From assembly GCA_016930435.1 (NCBI GenBank), contig JAFGGQ010000025.1, positions 1 to 11,757 of the forward strand: a stretch of DNA of 11,757 nt, read 5' to 3'. The stretch is from a bacterium. GTDB lineage: Bacteria > UBP14 > UBA6098 > JAFGQG01. The notes below the pieces were generated by a model. That model was not told the origin of the DNA. It saw only the letters and a program-made list of their open reading frames with translations, and did not search any database. Shown here piece after piece: positions 1-5,775 of the stretch; the stretch's first letter is position 1; each line of letters opens with the position of its first letter. The position numbers and the translations under genes were made by a program.

Positions 1-36
1 ATAAGGAATTATAATAATCTTTTAATACTATACATT

Positions 37-56
37 ATATCATATAATTATGATAT
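37..56. other. Short AT-rich inverted repeat downstream of the UspA gene
   Basis: Bases 37-43 (ATATCAT) and 50-56 (ATGATAT) form a perfect 7-bp inverted repeat around a 6-base centre, in the very AT-rich 119-base stretch after the UspA stop codon. No T-tract follows on the minus strand, so it does not look like an intrinsic terminator. It could be an operator or promoter element for a gene beyond the window, or chance in AT-rich DNA. The rest of 1-119 shows nothing recognisable. Confidence 0.2.
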
Positions 57-119
57 CGTATATAAATCAGGATTAGCAGCGGTTTAGATACTATTTTTGC
101 CGGGTTCGTTATACAGGGT

Positions 120-572
120 CTATTTTACCACAAAAACCGGACACTTAGCCTTACGCAATACCTTTTCGCTAGTGCTCCCTAAAAGCATTCCGGAAACCAG
201 GCTTTTACCATGAGAACCGATCACGATGCAGGAAACCTTCTCGTTCTCGGCGACCTCGACAATCGCTTCAAAAGGCACCCCATACATCAATCTTAATTCG
301 ATCTCGAAGCCTTCGTGGCGCAGTTCATGAGCCATTTTGTCCAGTTCTTTCTCAGCCCTTTTATGGAGCTCTGCCTTGATATCCTCAAAGATATCCAGGT
401 AGTGTACTGAGGAGAATCCTTCCATGGTCGCCATGGTGCTTACTTCACGGCGGTCCACCACATGCATCAGAAGTATCTTTTTGGTTCCCGCATCCTTCAT
501 TTTAACCAGGTATTTAAAGGCTTTCCTGGATGGTTCTGAAAAATCGGTCGGATATAGTACATAATCAAACAT
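120..572 (-). CDS. Universal stress protein, UspA family, ATP-binding type
   Basis: The 150-residue product has the length and motifs of a single-domain cytoplasmic UspA protein. Residues 1-12 give the first beta strand and the conserved Asp (MFDYVLYPTDFS, D10). Residues 119-133 carry the full nucleotide-binding signature G-x2-G-x9-G-S (G119, G122, G132, S133), followed by the usual closing strand CPVFVVK. Family knowledge: proteins with this motif bind ATP, dimerise and help cells survive starvation or other stress, usually with no defined enzymatic substrate. The ATG at 570-572 is supported by AGAGGAG (578-584) five bases upstream. It starts only 15 bases after the stop of the secreted-protein gene at 588-1586, so the two are probably co-transcribed. 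No terminator hairpin is visible after the stop. Family assignment is firm; the specific stress is unknown. Confidence 0.93.
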   Translation of the reverse strand: MFDYVLYPTDFSEPSRKAFKYLVKMKDAGTKKILLMHVVDRREVSTMATMEGFSSVHYLDIFEDIKAELHKRAEKELDKMAHELRHEGFEIELRLMYGVPFEAIVEVAENEKVSCIVIGSHGKSLVSGMLLGSTSEKVLRKAKCPVFVVK

Positions 573-587
573 TTCGGCTCCTCTGAA

Positions 588-1586
588 CTATTTAAGATAT
601 AGTAAACGGCTTACTTTTTCCTGATTTGAAGTGGACATTTTACATAGATAAATACCGTGTGCCAACGACCTTCCTGCTGAATCCCTTCCTTCCCATCTAA
701 CCGAGAAGCTTCCCGCATTATGGAAGTTATCCCTTAGTATATCTATCTGGCAGCCCCTGAGGTCATAAATTGTGATCATAACCTGTCCCGGGCGGTCAAC
801 TGTATAGGCGATGGTGGTCGCCGCATTAAAGGGATTAGGATAGGCACAAATAGCGTTTGTGGTCGGGAGTAAATCGATCTCCCTTACCCCTGAAACATCC
901 AAATCCATGGTAACATCGTCGAATGCTGCTCCACCACCGGCAAAAAAGATATCCGAAAGGGTTGATCTGGCAGTATCCCTAATTTCATACAGGTCAAGCG
1001 TTTCGTTTGCATTTTCATCCAGAAAAGCCACCAATTTCTTGGGTCCTGATGTTACCAAAATTTCGAAATCGGGGCCATCAATATCTATGGTTTCTTCAAG
1101 TTCCAGACCTCCGTCTCCCATACCTACCAGTGCCAGGATCATGGGATAAGCGTCATATACATTGATAAAGACATCATCATAATTCCCGGACCAGGTTATA
1201 ATACCGGAAATAGTACAGATTGTATCCAGAGGGATGTTAATACCTGATGCATTTCCTCCCGATGTATGAAAGGGGTTATCCGGATATTGTCCTGCGGGAT
1301 CTCCGGGAAAGGGTACGAAGCCTCCAGCCGGCATTCCTGCCACTGCAAAATAGCCCAGAAGATCCGAGAAGGTATGTTCGATCTCATAAGGTCCAGCCGT
1401 AAAAAAAGAAGCAAAGGGTATATCCTCCGGATTGACAGTATCGGCATCCAGAAGCGAGCTCTCCAGGATGATGACAAATCCAGCTCCGGAGCCCCCGAAT
1501 TCAATATTCCCTGATACTATTCCGGCTTCTGAAAAACCTATAGTACTCACCAACAGCAAACAAAACAAAACCAAACGTTTCAACAT
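588..1586 (-). CDS. Secreted beta-rich protein with EF-hand-like loop and NPFN sorting domain
   Basis: The 332-residue product begins with a signal peptide (MLKRLVLFCLLLVSTIGFSEA). Two beta-sandwich-like units follow, roughly residues 23-121 and 122-230, each opening with an 'SG.I...G' strand as in carboxypeptidase-regulatory-like domains. In the second, residues 190-201 (DENANETLDLYE) match the 12-position EF-hand calcium loop at positions 1, 3, 5, 7, 9 and 12. The last ~84 residues, from YPNPFN at 249-254, are a type IX-type sorting domain (IYDLRG, RWEGRD, HGIY, LLYLK), implying export to the cell surface or medium. The frame also allows a GTG start at 1610, but a strong ribosome site (AAAGGAGG, 1594-1601) lies 7 bases before the ATG at 1584-1586, so that ATG is chosen. 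It sits 54 bases after the upstream 622-residue gene and 15 bases before the UspA gene. The specific function is not recognisable. Confidence 0.88.
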   Translation of the reverse strand: MLKRLVLFCLLLVSTIGFSEAGIVSGNIEFGGSGAGFVIILESSLLDADTVNPEDIPFASFFTAGPYEIEHTFSDLLGYFAVAGMPAGGFVPFPGDPAGQYPDNPFHTSGGNASGINIPLDTICTISGIITWSGNYDDVFINVYDAYPMILALVGMGDGGLELEETIDIDGPDFEILVTSGPKKLVAFLDENANETLDLYEIRDTARSTLSDIFFAGGGAAFDDVTMDLDVSGVREIDLLPTTNAICAYPNPFNAATTIAYTVDRPGQVMITIYDLRGCQIDILRDNFHNAGSFSVRWEGRDSAGRSLAHGIYLCKMSTSNQEKVSRLLYLK

Positions 1587-1593
1587 CTCCAAG

Positions 1594-1601
1594 CCTCCTT
1601 T
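1594..1601 (-). promoter_or_regulatory. Ribosome binding site that fixes the start at 1586
   Basis: On the minus strand this reads AAAGGAGG, close to a perfect anti-16S match, 7 bases before the ATG at 1584-1586. It lies inside the 8-codon extension that the upstream GTG would add, so the longer start is very unlikely. The signal peptide also begins properly at the ATG. Confidence 0.85.
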
Positions 1602-1640
1602 AAAGGTCACTCACTAATAAATTTCCCAAAAAACAAGATT

Positions 1641-3509
1641 TTATTCGAGTTCCAATCTGAAAATACATTCAGGATTGAATAGTACCCAATGCGCTTTTCC
1701 GGGATGGAAGAGCGTATCACTGAAATAACTTCGGGTTTCAGTATCGTAGTAGTAAGTTCTTTCTATCCGTATAGCCCCGGCGGGATAGGTCAGGGCGCTT
1801 GAAATAGGCACAGGGTTAAAACTGGAAAGCGATCCGATGAGATTCCAGCCCCTCTGGCATTCGATATCAAATCCGGTAATGGGTGTTCCTGTCAGAATCA
1901 GGCTGGTGTCTCCGGCAGCATTAAAAACAAAATAACCTCTTCCTGGAGTAATATCATCTTCACCCACGTATCGGCCCAAATCGGAATCATAATAATAGGC
2001 AGGAGGAATAATAAAAGGCAATAACTCCTCGATCCCGGTCTCCTCAGGCAATACCGTAAAGGAAATCATGTTCCAGCCTTCCGCCAGATGAACGTATTCT
2101 TCATTGCTATTATACTGGATCACTGCCCTGATATAATATGCGGTATCGCTAACGTTATGCCATATACCGGAATTATAATCCCAGGACCAGTCGGCATCCA
2201 TGTTCCTTTCCAGGGATATTGACAGAAAGGCATCTGCGAATCCACATGAAACCACAAAATCATCATAGAGCAGTATATTCAATCCGGAGACATTCTCATT
2301 GTGCCACCCTATAGTAGTGATTTCGCGGGAGAAGGGATACACGAATATAGGGTCGCCAGGTTGCTCTCCATCCCATTCAAAAACCCCCGGATAAAATCTT
2401 CCGATATGGTAAAAACGATAATGCAACTGCCTTAACCTGCAGGGTTTATCCAGTTCAAACTTCACGGACGAGCGCGCGCCCGGCCGCCAGCTTACAGCCG
2501 CGGTGGCACTATCATGATCGTATTTCAGGGTATCCAGGTATGTAGTGATATCCCCTCCACGCGGAATTCCAGAGGCTATCTCGCAAGGTTCACTCTCCCC
2601 TTCCGGGTAAGTTGCAGTTACGTAATAGTAATAAGTACGCCCATTATCAACGGCATAATCATCATAATTCAAAGAGGTGGTAATATGGGCCAGGTCGAAA
2701 GGAACCGATGGGCTATCATTTTTATAGATCCGGTATCCGGTTACTTCATGGAAAGCGAACTGTCGTGGGGGCAACGCGCCCCATTCCGCGGGTAAGGGAA
2801 CCAGTTTGTAGGGTTGACTATCATCCAACGGGAGACTGTGCACAATTCTCGTTCCCGAGGCTCTCAGAAAGCCGGTTGGTTCATAGGGCACCACCATAGC
2901 CCGTATCATAAAATCCCCATCAGAAGGATAAAAACCCAGTTCGCTTACATCAAAAACATAACTTCTGCGAGGAGTAACTGCTTCTGAATCAGCTAATAGA
3001 AAGTAAAAAGGATAGAATATGGTATCCCTTTTTTCGATACTGATATGGAAATCTTCACCAGGACTGAAGGTTAAGTGATAGGGTGTGAGATCGACTTCCA
3101 ACCAATCGTATGCCACTGAAGTATTGAGGTTAATCGGGGGGCAAAGGGCTCCACCGTAATCAGGACGACCATAACCGTTGTCTTCCCAAACCCGTATTTG
3201 CACAGAATGATCCCCGCCAATGAAAAACATGAAGAAACGTGCGGTGATAAGCGAGCAGGTTTCCAGTGGGGTAAATCTTACGCTCATGCGGTCATAAGCT
3301 TCGGTAGAATCACTGCTATGGGCAAATCCATCATCGTAAAACAATTCAACGATATCCCTGGGGGGAAGGGGTTCCATCCAGGAAAGTGGGACATGTCCGT
3401 CCAGATTACTTACGGTGTTAAGGCTATGTGGGGGATTCAACACCTGCGCGATCAGTCCGAAAGCGGATAATAAAACAACAGTGATAAAAATAAAGGTAAT
3501 TTTGTTCAT
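1641..3509 (-). CDS. Large secreted protein with FN3-like and repeated GWN domains, no sorting tag
   Basis: The 622-residue product starts with a signal peptide (about residues 1-21, ending LIAQ). Next comes an FN3-like fragment (25-50) and then a beta-sandwich unit beginning ELFYDDGFA (about 55-208). A second FN3-like segment follows (about 255-315, GYRIYKND ... YYYYVTATYPEGESEP). A second beta-sandwich unit (about 325-466) resembles the first; both end with 'IRA' plus a hydrophobic strand. The C-terminus has two ~70-residue units starting EGWNMIS (477) and RGWNLIG (553), each with YYYD and a PG-aromatic turn. It ends in FRLELE with no NPFN-type tag, unlike the other exported proteins here, so it may be periplasmic or use another route. 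The ATG at 3507-3509 has GGAGGT (3516-3521) six bases upstream, and a strong promoter lies just before it. Such architectures occur in FCB surface proteins; the ligand or role is unknown. Confidence 0.87.
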   Translation of the reverse strand: MNKITFIFITVVLLSAFGLIAQVLNPPHSLNTVSNLDGHVPLSWMEPLPPRDIVELFYDDGFAHSSDSTEAYDRMSVRFTPLETCSLITARFFMFFIGGDHSVQIRVWEDNGYGRPDYGGALCPPINLNTSVAYDWLEVDLTPYHLTFSPGEDFHISIEKRDTIFYPFYFLLADSEAVTPRRSYVFDVSELGFYPSDGDFMIRAMVVPYEPTGFLRASGTRIVHSLPLDDSQPYKLVPLPAEWGALPPRQFAFHEVTGYRIYKNDSPSVPFDLAHITTSLNYDDYAVDNGRTYYYYVTATYPEGESEPCEIASGIPRGGDITTYLDTLKYDHDSATAAVSWRPGARSSVKFELDKPCRLRQLHYRFYHIGRFYPGVFEWDGEQPGDPIFVYPFSREITTIGWHNENVSGLNILLYDDFVVSCGFADAFLSISLERNMDADWSWDYNSGIWHNVSDTAYYIRAVIQYNSNEEYVHLAEGWNMISFTVLPEETGIEELLPFIIPPAYYYDSDLGRYVGEDDITPGRGYFVFNAAGDTSLILTGTPITGFDIECQRGWNLIGSLSSFNPVPISSALTYPAGAIRIERTYYYDTETRSYFSDTLFHPGKAHWVLFNPECIFRLELE

Positions 3510-3554
3510 CCTTGCACCTCCATGCGCATATATAGTAACCGTTATCTTTTTGGG

Positions 3555-3583
3555 AATATATTATGTAATATATATTTTGTCAA
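3555..3583 (-). promoter_or_regulatory. Strong sigma70-type promoter overlapping the dapB stop codon
   Basis: On the minus strand TTGACA (3583-3578) is followed by exactly 17 bases and then TATATT (3560-3555): a perfect consensus -35, optimal spacing and a five-of-six -10. The -35 shares bases with the TGA stop of dapB (3580-3582). Transcription would start near 3548, giving a leader of about 40 bases before the ATG at 3509. This would let the secreted-protein/UspA genes be transcribed independently of dapAB. No experimental evidence is available. Confidence 0.75.
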
Positions 3584-4395
3584 TGCAAATTAACTTCTTC
3601 CAGTAAATCCAGCCCCCCATAATACCCATTATCTTTCCCGGCAAGCAATAAAATGCCCCGGATTACCCCATCCGTGAATGCATCCCGACTTTGAGCCTGG
3701 TGCCCTATCGTAATGTTTTCTGAAGGTAAAGCAAATAGTACTAAATGTTCCCCAATGATCTCTCCAGCCCTGATGGAATGAATTCCAATCTCATTTGGTT
3801 TTCTTTTGCCTACTTTGCCCTGACGACCATGGACAATATGCTCTACACCTTTCAATCCAAGGGAAGAGGAGATAATCTGGCTCAGCTTCAGGGCCGTCCC
3901 GGAGGGAGCATCTACCTTATTGTGATGGTGCTTTTCGATTATCTCCACTTCGGCATCGGGAATCACCTCGGCTATCTCGCCTGCCAGCTTGAATAACAAA
4001 TTAACACCAATACTCATATTATAGGATTGCAGGATTGCAATATTTTGACTCGCCTTTTTAAACTCCCCCAATTGGTCAGGATTAAAACCTGTGGTCCCGG
4101 TCAATAGATTAACACTATTCTGGTGAGCCCACCTAAGAGCTTTCATTGAAACTTCTATAGTCGAGAAATCAATCAATACACCGGGTTTATCTGTTAATTC
4201 ATCCAAAGAATCCGTTACAAGGATTTTCTCCTTTTCCAAACCACAACAACTCTCCAGACTAACCCCTATCCAGGGGTGCTGATGCCGTTCGACAGCCCCA
4301 ACTATCCGAAATCTCTGGTCATTTGTTAGCCGGCTAAGGATATTCCTGCCCATTCTGCCTGCAGCACCAATAACTGCAACTTTAATTTTCTCCAT
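3580..4395 (-). CDS. dapB: 4-hydroxy-tetrahydrodipicolinate reductase
   Basis: DapB reduces the DapA product with NAD(P)H to tetrahydrodipicolinate, the second dedicated step of the diaminopimelate/lysine pathway in the cytoplasm. The 271-residue product has the usual length. The N-terminal Rossmann fold carries GAAGRMG (10-16), with an acidic residue, E36, at the end of the second strand where cofactor preference is set. DFST (76-79) and GTTGF (100-104) line the cofactor pocket. The catalytic signature EKHHHNKVDAPSGTA (154-168) contains the proton-donor His156 and Lys160, equivalent to E. coli H159 and K163, and the SGT substrate loop. All key residues are intact. It starts 17 bases after the dapA stop. 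The ribosome site is weak (AAAGG about 14 bases upstream), so translation may depend on coupling to dapA. The stop codon overlaps the -35 of the next promoter. Confidence 0.97.
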   Translation of the reverse strand: MEKIKVAVIGAAGRMGRNILSRLTNDQRFRIVGAVERHQHPWIGVSLESCCGLEKEKILVTDSLDELTDKPGVLIDFSTIEVSMKALRWAHQNSVNLLTGTTGFNPDQLGEFKKASQNIAILQSYNMSIGVNLLFKLAGEIAEVIPDAEVEIIEKHHHNKVDAPSGTALKLSQIISSSLGLKGVEHIVHGRQGKVGKRKPNEIGIHSIRAGEIIGEHLVLFALPSENITIGHQAQSRDAFTDGVIRGILLLAGKDNGYYGGLDLLEEVNLH

Positions 4396-4412
4396 TTCTG
4401 CCGTTTATACCT

Positions 4413-5279
4413 TTATAACAAACCATAATTTTGAAGTTCATGTTTCAAAACGACCCGATTGCTTTCGGAGATGGGTACCAATGGCGCACGCAAATTGCCT
4501 TCGATCATCCCTGCCAATTCCATTGCGGCCTTGAGCGGTACCGGATTCCCTTCCAGGAAAAGAGCCTTGATCAGAGGGAACATTTTCAAATGAAGCTTAC
4601 GGGCGGTATCCAAATCCCCTTCAAAAAATGAACGGATCATCCTGCTCATATCTGCGGGGATAATATTGGCGCAGGTAGAGATCACCCCCCGGCCACCAAC
4701 AGCCAGCATGGGCAGGGTTAAAGCATCATCACCCGAAAGCACTTCAATATCACAAAGCTGACCAATCTGGGTTACCTGGTCAAGATTACCGCTGGCTTCC
4801 TTAATGGCCACGATATGCGGAAAACCCGCCAAACGTGCTACCGTTGCTGGTAAAAGGTTAGTCCCGGTGCGGGAGGGCACATTATACAGAATAATCGGAA
4901 TTTCTGCTTCAGCCAAGCGCTGATAATGCAGCAAAAGAGCATCCTGGGATGGCTTATTCCCAAAAGGAGTGATCACCAGTGCTCCATCCGCTCCAAGCTG
5001 CCTGGCCCGATTGCTCCTTTCAATAACCACCTCGGTACCAGAAGCTCCCGTCCCGGCTAAAAGAAACATATCCCCACTTATTTCCTCACGGGCAACCCGG
5101 ATAATTAAATCCCTTTCCTGTTCAGTAAGAGTAAATGATTCTCCCGTGCATCCAATGACCAATATTCCATCCGTGCCATTTTGACGCTGAAAATCTATCA
5201 ACCGGCGCAATGCTTCTTCATCTACACGGTTATCCTTCGTAAAAGGTGTTACCAGCGCTACTATTGAACCTTTAAACAT
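4413..5279 (-). CDS. dapA: 4-hydroxy-tetrahydrodipicolinate synthase with unusual active-site residues
   Basis: DapA condenses pyruvate with aspartate-semialdehyde, the first committed step to diaminopimelate and lysine. The 288-residue (beta/alpha)8 aldolase has the family length. The Schiff-base Lys160 (AIKEASGN), Tyr132 in LYNVPSRTG, Arg137 (substrate carboxylate binding) and the late-barrel SGDD motif are all present. Two positions differ from the textbook catalytic triad (E. coli T44, Y107, Y133). The usual GTTGES is GCTGES, putting Cys at 44, and the usual TPYYN is TPFGN, putting Gly at 107. Those changes could mean altered kinetics or tetramer contacts, or a related aldolase activity, but the immediate dapB neighbour strongly favours DHDPS. 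The ATG at 5277-5279 is preceded by AAGGAAGG, four bases away. The gene probably heads a dapAB operon, with a TATAAT at 5323-5318 upstream. Confidence 0.92.
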   Translation of the reverse strand: MFKGSIVALVTPFTKDNRVDEEALRRLIDFQRQNGTDGILVIGCTGESFTLTEQERDLIIRVAREEISGDMFLLAGTGASGTEVVIERSNRARQLGADGALVITPFGNKPSQDALLLHYQRLAEAEIPIILYNVPSRTGTNLLPATVARLAGFPHIVAIKEASGNLDQVTQIGQLCDIEVLSGDDALTLPMLAVGGRGVISTCANIIPADMSRMIRSFFEGDLDTARKLHLKMFPLIKALFLEGNPVPLKAAMELAGMIEGNLRAPLVPISESNRVVLKHELQNYGLL

Positions 5280-5317
5280 CGCCCTTCCTTGTATTATTAA
5301 ACTTAACTCTTTACTTG

Positions 5318-5342
5318 ATTATACATAATAAAATGCATTTTA
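5318..5342 (-). promoter_or_regulatory. Possible dapA -10 box with adjoining 14-bp palindrome
   Basis: On the minus strand a TATAAT lies at 5323-5318, about 40 bases upstream of dapA. Immediately upstream of it, 5329-5342 is a perfect palindrome (TAAAATGCATTTTA), sitting where a promoter spacer would be. No good -35 is found at 16-18 bases, so promoter strength may depend on an activator, or the palindrome may be a repressor operator. No lysine riboswitch fits in the short leader. Confidence 0.35.
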
Positions 5343-5395
5343 CTCTTTTATCAACAATAAAATAATGAACTTTAAAATACTTGATAATTTTTCAC

Positions 5396-5423
5396 TTGCA
5401 TCCTTATGCTATCTGTGTATATT
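5396..5423 (+). promoter_or_regulatory. Sigma70-type promoter of the 6S-like RNA
   Basis: TTGCAT (5396-5401) and TATATT (5418-5423) are separated by 16 bases; an alternative -10 (TATTTA, 5420-5425) gives an 18-base spacer. Seven bases after the -10, at 5431, begins the first paired base of the RNA closing stem, just where transcription should start. The promoter points away from dapA, so the two are divergently transcribed from a shared ~120-base region. Confidence 0.65.
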
Positions 5424-5430
5424 TAGCATA

Positions 5431-5612
5431 GAGACAGGAGAGAGGATAAAAGAACCTCTAACACCTAAACAATGAAGGTTGTCCCTCGGGGTTGAGGATT
5501 CAGCCACGACCTCTTCGAGAGCGAGCGAACCTAAGACACCTCAAGCGATGTTAAATCCTTTAATATGTTGTATAGGGAGGTTCTTAACCTCTCGCTCTCC
5601 TGTCTCCTTTTT
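5431..5612 (+). ncRNA. ssrS: Probable 6S RNA (RNA polymerase-binding regulator)
   Basis: A ~180-nt RNA fits a rod with an internal bubble. The ends close by GAGACAGGAGAG (5431-5442) with CTCTCCTGTCTC (5595-5606), 12 perfect pairs. AAGAACCTC (5450-5458) with GAGGTTCTT (5577-5585) adds 9 more. An apical arm forms by AGGTT/AACCT (5476-5480 with 5528-5532), CTCG/CGAG (5485-5488 with 5516-5519) and GAGG/CCTC (5494-5497 with 5510-5513). Between the arms the 5' side (about 5459-5475) is unpaired. The 3' side carries a small 8-bp hairpin (5548-5566, loop TCC), as seen on the 3' side of the E. coli 6S bubble. Length, shape, own promoter and U-tract match 6S RNA, which mimics an open promoter and sequesters the housekeeping RNA polymerase in stationary phase. 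The assignment is by structure, not by sequence match. Another structured RNA class is possible, but a coding role is not. Confidence 0.68.
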
Positions 5613-5614
5613 TT
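5595..5614 (+). terminator. Terminator of the 6S-like RNA
   Basis: The 3' strand of the closing stem (5595-5606) is followed by C and seven Ts (5608-5614). The stem partner is the RNA 5' end, so this works as a terminator by long-range pairing. There is no comparable T-tract on the minus strand, which fixes the direction of transcription as plus. Confidence 0.6.
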
Positions 5615-5775
5615 AAAAATTGCTTCAAAATCATTACTGTCAATTCCACCCTTCAATCCGCCTGCTAATAAACTTATCAGTAGTCTGAGAATTTATTGTT
5701 TAAGGTGAATAAGCATTTATTCATGCTCAGGATGATTACCAAAGAAATTCTATTAAATGCAGTTTGCCTTCGGAG

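Noticed and set aside
109-119. 11-base match TTATACAGGGT shared with 10880-10890
   Set aside because: One copy follows the UspA stop and the other precedes the 997-residue gene, in AT-rich DNA with no flanking similarity. Chance is the simplest explanation.
5281-5395. Lysine riboswitch upstream of dapA
   Set aside because: The leader from the possible -10 to the ATG is only about 40 bases and the whole gap to the RNA promoter is ~115 bases, too short for the ~170-nt lysine aptamer; none of its helices are seen.
5431-5612. CRISPR repeat, tmRNA or SRP RNA in place of a 6S-like RNA
   Set aside because: There are no direct repeats, no tRNA-like ends or tag frame, and no SRP GGAA-loop helix; the long closed rod with a bubble fits none of these.
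5707-5727. Intrinsic terminator for the 675-residue gene
   Set aside because: The stems are only 5-6 bp, AT-rich and mutually exclusive, and no T-tract follows on the minus strand.
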